Part shown: one piece after another, positions 24,163 through 33,454 of the stretch | How positions within the stretch are numbered: position 1 is the first letter of the stretch | How the letters are laid out: each line of letters starts with the position of its first letter | NCBI RefSeq assembly: GCF_003952225.1 | Contig: NZ_CP034437.1 | Span: 5,284,501-5,348,500 of the forward strand | Source of the DNA: Paenibacillus albus | Lineage (GTDB): Bacteria; Bacillota; Bacilli; Paenibacillales; Paenibacillaceae | Direction of reading: 5' to 3' | DNA length: 64,000 nt | Position numbers and translations under genes: made by a program | Notes under the pieces: generated by a model | Told to the model about the DNA's origin: nothing | The model's input: the letters and a program-made list of their open reading frames with translations, nothing else | The model's database searches: none

Positions 24163-25353
24163 ATGATTATTAAACCTAGAACACGCGGTTTTATCTGCAC
24201 GACCGCTCATCCGACAGGCTGTGCCCTTCAAGTGCAGGAGCAAATCAACTATGTCAAAGAACATGCACCCATCCAAGGACCGAAGAACGTCCTCGTTATC
24301 GGCGCATCCGCGGGCTACGGCCTTGCATCCCGCATCGTAGCAGCTTTCGGCGCTGGTGCGAACACTGTCGGCATCTACCGCCAAGGCGAGAGCAAGAACG
24401 GCCGCACCGCATCTGCAGGCTGGTACAACTCCGCTGCATTCGAGCAAGCGGCGCAGGCAGCTGGATTGAAATCGTTCAGCGTAACTGGCGATGCTTTTAC
24501 GGATGAGACGAAGCAGAAGGCAGTTGAGCTAATCCGCAAGGAACTCGGCCAAGTCGATCTCGTTGTATACAGCGTTGCATCTGCACGCAGAACCGACCCG
24601 CGTACAGGCGAAACGTTTAATTCGGTGCTAAAGCCGATCGGCGATACATATACGAACAAGACCGTTAACTTCCATACCGGCGAAGTGAGCATGGTGTCCA
24701 TCGACCCGGCATCGGAGCAAGAAGTCGCGGATACCGTTCATGTTATGGGCGGCGACGACTGGCAGCTGTGGATTGATGCCTTGCAGCAAGGCGGCGCGCT
24801 CGCTGAAGGTGCTGTGACCGTATCTTACTCCTACATCGGCTCGCAGATCACGCAAGCGATCTACAGAGAAGGCTCCATCGGCCAAGCCAAAGACCATCTG
24901 GAAGCGACAGCTCAGAGACTCAGCGAGCAGTTGTCTTCCATCGGCGGCCACGCATACGTAACCGTCAGCAAAGCACTCGTTACACAGTCGAGCTCGGCAA
25001 TCCCTGTCGTTCCGCTCTATATCTCCGCACTGTATAAAGTGATGAAGGAGAAAGGCATTCACGAGGGCTGCATCGAGCAAACGTACCGCTTGTTCGCAGA
25101 GCGTCTCTACACGGGCGGCGAAGTGCCGGTAGATGCTGAAGGCCGCATTCGCATCGACGACTGGGAGCTGCGCGAGGATGTGCAAGATGAAGTGTCGAAG
25201 CTATGGGCAGCGATGACAACGGAGAATATTAATGAAATGTCCGATCTGGAAGGCTATCGCAAAGAGTTCTTCCAGCTGTTCGGCTTCGAAACCGAAGGCG
25301 TCGATTATGAAGCTGAAGTGGAACCGACAGTTGATGCACCTAACATATTCTAA
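24163..25353 (+). CDS. fabV: Trans-2-enoyl-ACP/CoA reductase (NADH), FabV type
   Basis: Catalyses the last reduction of fatty acid elongation, reducing trans-2-enoyl thioesters with NADH. The 396 residues match the FabV length. The N-terminus MIIKPRTRGFICTTAHPTGC and the nucleotide loop VLVIGASAGYGLASRI are diagnostic. The active site Tyr-X8-Lys is present as YREGSIGQAK, preceded by VSYSYIGSQITQ. FabV enzymes are generally less sensitive to triclosan than FabI. It is monocistronic: direct repeats lie upstream and a strong bidirectional terminator follows. Better known from Gram-negative bacteria, but also reported in Gram-positives. Confidence 0.96.
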   Translation: MIIKPRTRGFICTTAHPTGCALQVQEQINYVKEHAPIQGPKNVLVIGASAGYGLASRIVAAFGAGANTVGIYRQGESKNGRTASAGWYNSAAFEQAAQAAGLKSFSVTGDAFTDETKQKAVELIRKELGQVDLVVYSVASARRTDPRTGETFNSVLKPIGDTYTNKTVNFHTGEVSMVSIDPASEQEVADTVHVMGGDDWQLWIDALQQGGALAEGAVTVSYSYIGSQITQAIYREGSIGQAKDHLEATAQRLSEQLSSIGGHAYVTVSKALVTQSSSAIPVVPLYISALYKVMKEKGIHEGCIEQTYRLFAERLYTGGEVPVDAEGRIRIDDWELREDVQDEVSKLWAAMTTENINEMSDLEGYRKEFFQLFGFETEGVDYEAEVEPTVDAPNIF

Positions 25354-25376
25354 TGCCGAATAGGCAGAGCAAACAT

Positions 25377-25411
25377 AGAAACCCGCGTACACACAAAGTA
25401 CGCGGGTTTCT
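25377..25411. terminator. Bidirectional terminator between fabV and the uvrA paralogue
   Basis: Perfect 14-bp stem AGAAACCCGCGTAC/GTACGCGGGTTTCT with a 7-base loop between convergent genes. Confidence 0.92.
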
Positions 25412-25415
25412 CTTT

Positions 25416-28334
25416 TCACAGTGGACTCACCATAGGCTCAGCCCAATATTGATGATCCGTGGAAAGAATCGATTTCAAAAACTTCCCGGTATGCGAGGCT
25501 TCAACTGCAGCTACCTGCTCCGGCGTTCCTTGTGCAACGATCATCCCTCCGTCCCGTCCGCCATCAGGTCCCAGATCGATTAAGTAATCGGAAACCTTAA
25601 TGACATCCAAGTGATGCTCGATAACGAGCACGGAATGGCCATTGTCAACCAACTGATTCATGCAGTCGATCAGCTTCTGAATATCCTGCAGATGCAGTCC
25701 GGTTGTCGGCTCGTCGAGAATATATAGATTATGCGAGCCGCGCTTCAGCTTACTGATCTCCGTCGCGAGCTTAATTCGCTGCGCCTCGCCACCGGAGAGA
25801 GTAGTAGAAGATTGGCCGAGCTTCAGGTAGCCTAAGCCCAGTTGATTTAACACATTTAATTTATGCAGAACGTACGGCTGATTAGCGAAGAACGTAACCG
25901 CTTCTTCAATGCTCATATCGAGCACTTGTGCGATGTTCCGACCATTCAACAGCACCTCGAGCACGTCGTTGTTGAACCGGGCTCCTTTGCAGGATGGACA
26001 GACCGACTCCACATCAGGCATAAACTGAAGCTGCGTCGTTATAATTCCTTCGCCCTGACAATGCTCGCAGCGCCCCGTCTTCTGGTTGAAGCTGAATTCG
26101 TTCTTGCCGACTCCGCGTTCTCTTGCTTCTTCTGTGTCAGCAAACAGCTCACGAATCCGGTCAAAGAATCCAACATACGTAGCCGGATTCGAGCGCGTGC
26201 TTCGGCCGATCGGAGATTGATCAATGTTGATGATCCCCGTCAGATGCTCAATCCCTTCGATGGAATCATGCTCGCCTGGGACGATACGCTGATCATGGAA
26301 GTGGGCGTAGAGCTGCTTATACATGACTTCATTAATAAGCGTGCTCTTGCCGGAACCGGACACGCCTGTGACGCATGTCATGACGCCAAGTGGAATATCC
26401 ACGCTAATATTACGCAGATTGTTCGCTCTTGCGCCATTGATACGAAGCGATAGGCCTGAAGGTGCCCGCCGCTTGGAAGGCACTTCAATTCTTCTTGCAC
26501 CGGTAAGAAAGGCGCCAGTCAATGAATCCTTCTGCTCCAGCAGCTCTAATGCCGTCCCCTGCGCGATTACTTGACCGCCCCGTTCGCCGGGTCCCGGTCC
26601 AATCTCGATAATATAATCCGCGCTGCGAATCGTATCAAGGTCATGCTCGACGACGATAATGGTGTTGCCAATATCGCGCAGCTTCTTCAATGTCTCCACG
26701 ATTCGCATACTGTCTCTCGCATGCAGTCCGATGCTTGGCTCGTCCAGCACATAGAGCATCCCCATCAGGCCGGTGCTGATCTGCGTGGATAGCCGGATTC
26801 GCTGAGCCTCTCCGCCAGAGATCGTGTCCGATCTTCGACCCAGATGCAAATACTCAAGTCCAATGTCGATAAGCAGCTTCAACCTCGACGTAATCTCATT
26901 CACGATTTGCCCGGCCGCATGCTTCTTCTCTTCCGGGAACTGGACGCGATCAAGCAATGAATTCAGATCCTTCAAAGGCATGCTGCATAGCTCATGGATA
27001 TCCTTCTCGTCGATGCGCACACAGAATCTTTGGGCTTTGAGCTTCTTGCCCTCGCATTCCGGACAAGCATGCTCCACCATGACCCTCTTGAAGAAATCAC
27101 TATCCCCGATGCCGTTCTCGCCTCTTCGTTTAACATACTGCTTGTACCAACGGTTCACCTCATTGACGAGTCCGCCGTATTTTCTCAGCTTGCCTTCCTG
27201 GCTCTTCGCATGCTTAGGATGATCATCCGTAACCAACATCGGAAACTGCTCGCCACGGGTTCCGTTGAATAATCGGTCTACAAACTCATCCGGCAATTCG
27301 TTAAACGGAGTGTCGAGACTGAATCCGTAATGTGTAAATATGCTATGAAAGAACATGCCGCGATACGATTTCTTCGTACTGGGTCCGTACACATTATGGT
27401 CGAGTGCACCTTTACTAACGCTTTTCTCCGGACTCTTGATTAAGAAGCGCTTCTCTGTGCGCAAATAAGTTCCGATCCCGCCGCATGTCCGGCATGCGCT
27501 GCCCGGATCATTAAAGGAGAAGTAAGAGGGATGCAGCTCACCGATAACGAGATGATGCTCCGGGCAGCCAAAATTGCGATAAAACGCATCCATATCAACT
27601 TTTTTATCTTCCGAATTCGTAACCTCGAAGCGGATAAAGCCATCGCCGACCAGCTCCAGACTATTCTCAATCGTCTTGGCGAGCGATTTGAAAAGTCCCG
27701 GCATCACGACCACTTTATCAACGATGACTTCCATTCGATACTCCGTTTCATCATCGAGCTCGAGCGGGTCGCTGAGGTTATGAATTTCCCCGTCGATTTT
27801 GACTGAACGGAAGCCTTTGCTCCGAATTTCGTCGAACAACGTCTGGTAGTCTTCGTCGTACAGCTTAAAGATTGGCGCGAGCACCTCAAGCTCGGTTCCC
27901 GCTGGCAGCGTCTGTACATGATCGATCATCTGATTGACCGACTTCGTTGCAATCGGATGCTGGCAGAACGGACAGCATGCTTCACCCGAAGAGGCAAACA
28001 ACAGCCTCATAAAGTCATACATGTCCGTCATCGTACCGACGGTGGAACGAGGATTCGAGTTCCCTTTCTTCTGCTCAATCGCAATGACCGGGGACAACCC
28101 GAATACAAAATCGACATCCGGCTTCTTCAGCTGACTCATTCGGCTCTTAGCGAAAGTAGACAGAGATTCGAGGAAGCGGCGCTGACCTTCACCATAGATT
28201 ACTTCAAATGCTAGCGAGGATTTACCTGATCCGCTCACCCCCGTAATAACCGTTAATTGTTCCCGGGGGATAAGGACGTCAATATTCTTCAAATTATTCT
28301 GTCTGGCGCCTCGTACCTCGATACTCTTCTTCAT
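25416..28334 (-). CDS. UvrA-family excinuclease ATPase (paralogue)
   Basis: DNA-damage recognition ATPase of the UvrA family, about 972 residues. It has two ABC modules: Walker A GVSGSGKSS near residue 33 and GVSGSGKST near 655, with signatures ISGGEAQR and LSGGEAQR and Walker B LYVLDEPSIGLH and LYILDEPTTGLH. The zinc module CEHC...CPSC in the second half is intact, and CPFC/CRTC/CPEC pairs lie in the first. Several canonical UvrA positions differ (for example ESLSTFAKSRMSQL instead of the usual ESLSAYARQFL), so this is more likely a paralogue linked to resistance or accessory repair than housekeeping uvrA. No uvrB is adjacent. I prefer the ATG at 28334 over a TTG at 28343 on ribosome-site spacing. 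Confidence 0.87.
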   Translation of the reverse strand: MKKSIEVRGARQNNLKNIDVLIPREQLTVITGVSGSGKSSLAFEVIYGEGQRRFLESLSTFAKSRMSQLKKPDVDFVFGLSPVIAIEQKKGNSNPRSTVGTMTDMYDFMRLLFASSGEACCPFCQHPIATKSVNQMIDHVQTLPAGTELEVLAPIFKLYDEDYQTLFDEIRSKGFRSVKIDGEIHNLSDPLELDDETEYRMEVIVDKVVVMPGLFKSLAKTIENSLELVGDGFIRFEVTNSEDKKVDMDAFYRNFGCPEHHLVIGELHPSYFSFNDPGSACRTCGGIGTYLRTEKRFLIKSPEKSVSKGALDHNVYGPSTKKSYRGMFFHSIFTHYGFSLDTPFNELPDEFVDRLFNGTRGEQFPMLVTDDHPKHAKSQEGKLRKYGGLVNEVNRWYKQYVKRRGENGIGDSDFFKRVMVEHACPECEGKKLKAQRFCVRIDEKDIHELCSMPLKDLNSLLDRVQFPEEKKHAAGQIVNEITSRLKLLIDIGLEYLHLGRRSDTISGGEAQRIRLSTQISTGLMGMLYVLDEPSIGLHARDSMRIVETLKKLRDIGNTIIVVEHDLDTIRSADYIIEIGPGPGERGGQVIAQGTALELLEQKDSLTGAFLTGARRIEVPSKRRAPSGLSLRINGARANNLRNISVDIPLGVMTCVTGVSGSGKSTLINEVMYKQLYAHFHDQRIVPGEHDSIEGIEHLTGIINIDQSPIGRSTRSNPATYVGFFDRIRELFADTEEARERGVGKNEFSFNQKTGRCEHCQGEGIITTQLQFMPDVESVCPSCKGARFNNDVLEVLLNGRNIAQVLDMSIEEAVTFFANQPYVLHKLNVLNQLGLGYLKLGQSSTTLSGGEAQRIKLATEISKLKRGSHNLYILDEPTTGLHLQDIQKLIDCMNQLVDNGHSVLVIEHHLDVIKVSDYLIDLGPDGGRDGGMIVAQGTPEQVAAVEASHTGKFLKSILSTDHQYWAEPMVSPL

Positions 28335-28361
28335 CGGCAGCAACGACTCCCTCAGGAAATC

Positions 28362-29294
28362 TTAATCTTGTTCTTCAAGCAGATAGGCCGGTTCTTCCAG
28401 ATACACTCTGCTCTTGGGCGTAGCTTTCACGTCAGTTGGGAACAACGACAGATAGCCGCGGTCGACGAGCCAGCTGCAAGCGAGCTCGAGCGTGCCCGTG
28501 TCCGTTCGCATGACCATTCCCAGCTTCTCCACCATCTCCGAGATCGAACGGACATCCTGCTCCTGATGCAAGTAATCGAGAATCGGAGCAAACAGCTCCT
28601 TCTCCCGATCCTGAACGAACCGGACAATCAGCTCTACGGTCGCTTTGACCTTGTCTTTATCGATTGCACCGCCAACAAGCCCGACGTAAACCTGCTGGAA
28701 GAAAGCCGGATTAATTCGCATCGCTTGCAGAACAGCTTCACGCATCGGAACCTCATTGTTACGAACCACTTCGATCTGCGCCAGCGTATCGATCATCTTG
28801 ATCATCCAAAATGCGCTGTACATCTCGTCTTCCTTCACATAAAGCCACTTCTCCACTTTAGCGAGTCCGCCTAGCACGAAGCAGCCCAGCTGTAAGAGCT
28901 GAAGCTGCCGATCTCGTTCGCCGATATAGCGGATATCCGTCAGATAGTCTTCCAAGGATTTATCCTTGGTGAACAGCAGCGTTCCCCGCAGCATGTAAGA
29001 ATGAACGAAAGAAGTGGATAGAGATTTCTCTATCCACCGCTTGAATTCGTCGCGGGTTTGTATGCTCGCGTTAATCGCGATCCCATTCTCAACAAAGCAC
29101 ATCCCATGCTTGATCAGCTTCTGATCGTGCACGATTAGCTTAATATCAATGTCGGATTTCTCCCACACCTGATCATAGGACAGACTGCCAAGCAATACCG
29201 CTGCAATGATTTGATCATCGCTTCTTGTCTTCTCCACGAATACCTGAAGCGCTTCTTTGTACTTGGCGCTGGTTGTGGAGCTATCCTTCTTCAT
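28362..29294 (-). CDS. Nucleotidyltransferase-domain protein
   Basis: A 310-residue protein whose first 100 residues carry the polymerase-beta-like nucleotidyltransferase signature: LLGSLSYDQVWEKSDIDIKL, meaning GS followed by a DxD pair of metal ligands. The rest is helical (EKWLYVKEDEMYSAFWMIKM; FVQDREKELFAPILDYLHQE) and may be a substrate-binding domain as in aminoglycoside nucleotidyltransferases. The substrate is unknown. It lies 27 bp before the UvrA-like start and 21 bp after the stop of the permease at 29316, all on the same strand, so it could be read from the sugar locus unless it has its own promoter. Confidence 0.8.
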   Translation of the reverse strand: MKKDSSTTSAKYKEALQVFVEKTRSDDQIIAAVLLGSLSYDQVWEKSDIDIKLIVHDQKLIKHGMCFVENGIAINASIQTRDEFKRWIEKSLSTSFVHSYMLRGTLLFTKDKSLEDYLTDIRYIGERDRQLQLLQLGCFVLGGLAKVEKWLYVKEDEMYSAFWMIKMIDTLAQIEVVRNNEVPMREAVLQAMRINPAFFQQVYVGLVGGAIDKDKVKATVELIVRFVQDREKELFAPILDYLHQEQDVRSISEMVEKLGMVMRTDTGTLELACSWLVDRGYLSLFPTDVKATPKSRVYLEEPAYLLEEQD

Positions 29295-29315
29295 ATACCA
29301 ATCACCTCGCTGAGG

Positions 29316-30305
29316 CTATTCAACAAGCCCTGAACGTGCAACACCTTGAATGAAGTATCGCTGAAGCAGCAGATAAACAATGAGCATCGGCAGCAGACAA
29401 ACGAATGTCGCGCCCATAACGACTGGCAAGCTGAACACTTCAAAGTTACTGCCTGTAATCGTAGTCAGCGATTGATAAAGACGAGGAAGCATCATCGGTA
29501 TCGTGAATTTCTCTTCAGAAGTCAGATAGATCGACGGCTCGAAGAAATCATTCCAATGCCATACGAGCGACAACAGCGTCGTTACGACGATAGCCGGTGG
29601 AGTAAGGGGCATAATAATGCGCCAGTAGACTCGGAAGCTGCCGCAGCCATCCACCCGAGCAGCGTCCTCAAGCTCCCAAGGGAGACCCCTGAACAGCTGA
29701 CGGAAGATGAAGATAAACAGCGCTCCGCGCAATCCTCCTCCGAAGAAAGAAGGCACGACCATCGGCAGGATGCTGTCGGTCCATCCGATCGTTTTGTACT
29801 GCATGAACAGCGGCACAATAATGGTTTGCGGCGGCACGATCATGGTGAACATGCATAGAACGAACAGCACCTCGCGCCCGGGAAACTTGATGCGGGCAAA
29901 CCCGTATGCGATGAAAGAGCATGAAAGCACCTGGCCGATTACGCTTAGACCGGAAATCAGGGCCGAGTATTTCAGATGCCGCATGAATTGCAGACCTTCC
30001 ATGCCGTAATAGAAGTTCTCCCAAGCCAAACTCTGCGGAATCCACTTGATTGTAAAATCGAGCAAATCTTCCGGCTGCTTCAGCGTAGTCGTAACCATGT
30101 AAATGAACGGATAAAGAAAAACGAAGGCCAAATCAATGAGAATGACGTAGACAAAGATCTGGTAGATCAGCGAGATCCAGCGGCTCTTGCTCCCAAACCG
30201 GCTTACCAAGGTATTGTTGCGAATGGCTCTTACTTTGCTCTCGACCTTGGCGCGATCAATGGCAGCCGTGCGCTGCTTGGACTTAGATATCGGAATCGAC
30301 TTCAC
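29316..30305 (-). CDS. Carbohydrate ABC transporter permease (MalG/LacG type)
   Basis: A CUT1-family inner-membrane permease of 329 residues with six predicted spans after a basic 45-residue N-terminus. The coupling-loop EAA motif is LPWELEDAARVDGCGSFRVY, followed by WRIIMPLTPPAIVV. It starts with GTG at 30305, 6 bases after a consensus AGGAGGTG. It pairs with the permease at 30336-31205, the last transport genes of the large locus. No ATPase gene is present, so a shared MsmX-type ATPase is likely. Confidence 0.93.
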   Translation of the reverse strand: MKSIPISKSKQRTAAIDRAKVESKVRAIRNNTLVSRFGSKSRWISLIYQIFVYVILIDLAFVFLYPFIYMVTTTLKQPEDLLDFTIKWIPQSLAWENFYYGMEGLQFMRHLKYSALISGLSVIGQVLSCSFIAYGFARIKFPGREVLFVLCMFTMIVPPQTIIVPLFMQYKTIGWTDSILPMVVPSFFGGGLRGALFIFIFRQLFRGLPWELEDAARVDGCGSFRVYWRIIMPLTPPAIVVTTLLSLVWHWNDFFEPSIYLTSEEKFTIPMMLPRLYQSLTTITGSNFEVFSLPVVMGATFVCLLPMLIVYLLLQRYFIQGVARSGLVE

Positions 30306-30335
30306 GCTGCACCTCCTAACAGTTTTTGCTGCACT

Positions 30336-31205
30336 TTATTTTTCTCCTGTGTAAACAACGAGACGTCTAGTCGAAACGAACACGAGAATGAGAAGCACGA
30401 ATATGAACAGGAAGTAAATCCAGCCGAGCGCTGATGAATACCCCATCTCAATCTTCGTAAAGGCAGTATCCTTGATATACACCATCATGCGATTGTTGAT
30501 ATCCGTGAAGGAATCGACACAGGTATAAACCAAGTTAAGTAGAATAATCGGTGTCATCAGTGGGAGCGTAATCTTCCAGAACATCTCCCATTCCGTTGCC
30601 CCGTCGCATCTTGACGATTCATAGAGTGAAACAGGAATTCCTTGAAGGCCCGCAAGGAACAGTAGAATTTGTACACCGGTTTTCCAGAAGATTACCGTCA
30701 GCCTGCTTAGCATATCGAAGACGATCTGAGAGAATGTCGGTCCCATGTACAGAAACACTTCATCAGGTACGCCGATACCGTTGACCAACGTATCCCTGCC
30801 GACGCCAGCGTATAGCAGCTGCTGCATCGCAAGGCCGGAGCCGATCAGGACGGGAAGGAAGAATGCAGCTCTGAAAAAGGCCCGTCCCCGGATGTTGTGA
30901 TTGAGCATAATGGCAATGATCAGTGAGAACACAATGATGAGCGGCGTATTGATGACGGCATCTTGAATAACGGATATGAACAGCGGGACGAAATTCGTAT
31001 CGAGCACGAATGCTTTATTGAAATTCTCCCATCCGACACTCCTAAGCTGGAAGTTGCCGACCCCCACCACCTCGTGAAAGCCGAGATAGAGGGAATATAC
31101 GAGCGGATACAACATGAACAGCGCGAAACCGATCACCCACGGAGCGATATATACGTACCCTGCGAGCATCTTTTTTCGTTCCAGGCTTAATTTACGCCCT
31201 CTCAT
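30336..31205 (-). CDS. Carbohydrate ABC transporter permease (MalF/LacF type)
   Basis: Partner permease of about 289 residues with six spans (AGYVYIAPWVIGFALFMLYP at the first). The EAA loop reads IPVSLYESSRCDGATEWEMF, then WKITLPLMTPII. An in-frame ATG at 31211 overlaps the upstream stop and abuts the AAAGGGGG site, so the ATG at 31205 is the likelier start. The upstream DUF5696-type gene ends at 31208, so translation is probably coupled. Confidence 0.92.
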   Translation of the reverse strand: MRGRKLSLERKKMLAGYVYIAPWVIGFALFMLYPLVYSLYLGFHEVVGVGNFQLRSVGWENFNKAFVLDTNFVPLFISVIQDAVINTPLIIVFSLIIAIMLNHNIRGRAFFRAAFFLPVLIGSGLAMQQLLYAGVGRDTLVNGIGVPDEVFLYMGPTFSQIVFDMLSRLTVIFWKTGVQILLFLAGLQGIPVSLYESSRCDGATEWEMFWKITLPLMTPIILLNLVYTCVDSFTDINNRMMVYIKDTAFTKIEMGYSSALGWIYFLFIFVLLILVFVSTRRLVVYTGEK

Positions 31206-31207
31206 GG

Positions 31208-33445
31208 TCATCCCCCTTTCTTCACGACGATGAAGTTTTTGTCCGGCACGATCGAATCACCGATTTGAACCTCACGAGGATTATAATTGACGATAACCCG
31301 CGTTCCGTCCTCGTACTCGGTCTCGTACACATTGTCTTGCAGCTTGCGATGATCGATCATAGCTTGTGACCAAACAGACTGCAGCTTCTCGCTCATTTCT
31401 TTATACTGGGTAGTCGCTTGCTTCACCCAATTGCTGTAATCCGAACTGAACAGATCGCTGTAGTAGGTGTCTTTAAGATCCTCGGCATAGTTCTTCGTGA
31501 ATTGATAGTAAGGCATATAGCCGTATTCTACCATCTTCAGATACTGCATCTGAGGATCATAGAACAGGTTCTGCGCATCTCCCGAGTAAGGGATCAGGCC
31601 ATGGACGACCATTTGATAGAGAGGAATCGTCTCATCAGTAAAGAAGTATCCGCTGTCATCCATCGGGATGCCGAATAATCGCGACGAATGTTTAAGCGTG
31701 TAACCATTTCCTCCGATCGAGGCAGCACTTCCGAACTGCTTCACCGACTTCTGCATCATCTCTCCCCACTGCTGGGCTGTTCCTTCCCGAGTGAGCGGAT
31801 AATCTTTGTTATAGTCAAAGTAGTTGATATACCCGATTCCATCAAAGTTAATGCCTGAGATGCCAAGCTTCCTCAGCGGATCAAGCACCTTGTTCTCGAA
31901 TTGGGCATTTTGCTTGCCTGCATTCAGGAAGAATTCATAGCTATAACGGTCTGTGACGGCAAAATGGTTGGCCCCGACTACGACGTCATTACGTTTGGAG
32001 AATCCATCGAATTCACTCCAAGCATCGACGTAGTCGTCCTGTAGAAACAGCTGCACGTTCTGCTCTTTGGCATAATCGCTTAATTTCTTCAATCCGTCTG
32101 TTCCTCCAAGCTTAGAGGCCGGCTTATAACCGGATGGGTAAGCCAAATATCCTTTTCCCGTCCAGCCCAGCAGATTGGCCGAAATATCGGTTACGCCGCG
32201 TTTCTTCAAGTCAACCATAAGTTCCTTCGCCTGATCAAAGGTTGTCGTAGGAATGAAGTGGTCAAACAAGATTTGGCTCTTCTTGATGCCCATCAGCAAA
32301 TCAAGGCCAAATGGGATCTGGTCACCCTTCTTGATTCGAGGAGTAACGCCCTGTTCTTTGATGAGAAAGTCCCGGTAAGCGCTCGCCATATGGCCGTAAT
32401 CGGCTTCCTTATCGCTAAAGAATACGTAACGGACGGTACGGTCCTCCCGCAGCAAATCCTTCTCCGGTTTTCTAGCCAAGTTGCCGTCTTTCTTCACCGC
32501 TTCATAATCGCGGCGATAGACGAGCTCCGAGGTTACCCGGTTCAGATTAATCAAATAACCGCTTGGTGAGTAAAGTACGTTTGCATCATATTCGCCTTCG
32601 GTGATCATGCCAAGAAAAGCATTGTTGTTCACCTTCAAGCCGAATATCGGGAGCATGGCGTTCTCTTGCCGTTTAAAGTTGTTGAACGTAATGGTATCCG
32701 GCCCATATACGCTTGCACGGTAAGGGTCCAAATAGCTTGAATGGTGCTCTTTGAAGGTCGACAGCGCGCCTGGTCCGTCAGGATAAACGGCATAGCCCTT
32801 GTCTTGGTCGGATGCCGCTCCGAAGAACGGAAGCGGGGCAATCTTCATCACCCAGTTGTCCTTCGATTCTTGAACGGATTTCCCCGGCACTTTCACCTCG
32901 AGGGCATTTTCCTTCAACGTAAATTCCATATCGAAGCTGATCTTTAATTGTTTTAAATCATAGTGTACCGATATTCCGTTCTCGAGCGGCTTCGTCTTGA
33001 TGACTGGCTGCTCAATGACCGAGTTGGTTTCTAGCTGCTCAAACGCCGGACGATTGGGATCCGTATACGTTAAGTGAAAGATAGACTGGCTGCTCGCAGC
33101 CCACAGTTCGTTCCCTTCCTCAACAGCTTGCTTATGCGGGACCGCTGAATTCCATACATACCCGTTGCTCTTGTCTTTTACTTCTATTGCAGAGTCGGAT
33201 GAACGGAACATCAGCTCAAGGCGATCCGTTTCCGCAATCTTCTTAAAGCTGCCAGCAGGCTCCTTTGCGTCTGTAGTCGTCTCCGTATCCGCCGCAGCCT
33301 GCGCCGCATCGCCCCTCACCCTCAGCTCGTGATTCGCGCGATCTACGGCGCTTCGCAGAGAGGGTAGGGCCAAGATCACAAGCGCCGCAATGATCAAGCC
33401 GACAGCTCCATAATAGATGCTACGTTTGACTGTAATCGTCTTCAT
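31208..33445 (-). CDS. DUF5696-type membrane-anchored putative glycoside hydrolase
   Basis: A 745-residue extracytoplasmic protein with an N-terminal anchor (residues 10-30, YYGAVGLIIAALVILALPSL). Residues about 65-330 look like a beta-rich domain (DRLELMFRSSDSAIEVKDKS). Residues about 370-690 resemble a TIM barrel with acidic residues at strand ends: VQLFLQDDYVDAW, GISGINFDGIGYINYFDY, GIPMDDSGYFFTDETIPLY. I assign it to the DUF5696 family from memory; no activity is established. Its position between YIP1 and a sugar permease pair supports a role in cutting the imported glycan. The Asp and Glu in these loops are candidate catalytic residues by inference only. Confidence 0.75.
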   Translation of the reverse strand: MKTITVKRSIYYGAVGLIIAALVILALPSLRSAVDRANHELRVRGDAAQAAADTETTTDAKEPAGSFKKIAETDRLELMFRSSDSAIEVKDKSNGYVWNSAVPHKQAVEEGNELWAASSQSIFHLTYTDPNRPAFEQLETNSVIEQPVIKTKPLENGISVHYDLKQLKISFDMEFTLKENALEVKVPGKSVQESKDNWVMKIAPLPFFGAASDQDKGYAVYPDGPGALSTFKEHHSSYLDPYRASVYGPDTITFNNFKRQENAMLPIFGLKVNNNAFLGMITEGEYDANVLYSPSGYLINLNRVTSELVYRRDYEAVKKDGNLARKPEKDLLREDRTVRYVFFSDKEADYGHMASAYRDFLIKEQGVTPRIKKGDQIPFGLDLLMGIKKSQILFDHFIPTTTFDQAKELMVDLKKRGVTDISANLLGWTGKGYLAYPSGYKPASKLGGTDGLKKLSDYAKEQNVQLFLQDDYVDAWSEFDGFSKRNDVVVGANHFAVTDRYSYEFFLNAGKQNAQFENKVLDPLRKLGISGINFDGIGYINYFDYNKDYPLTREGTAQQWGEMMQKSVKQFGSAASIGGNGYTLKHSSRLFGIPMDDSGYFFTDETIPLYQMVVHGLIPYSGDAQNLFYDPQMQYLKMVEYGYMPYYQFTKNYAEDLKDTYYSDLFSSDYSNWVKQATTQYKEMSEKLQSVWSQAMIDHRKLQDNVYETEYEDGTRVIVNYNPREVQIGDSIVPDKNFIVVKKGG

Positions 33446-33454
33446 GGGGCCCCC

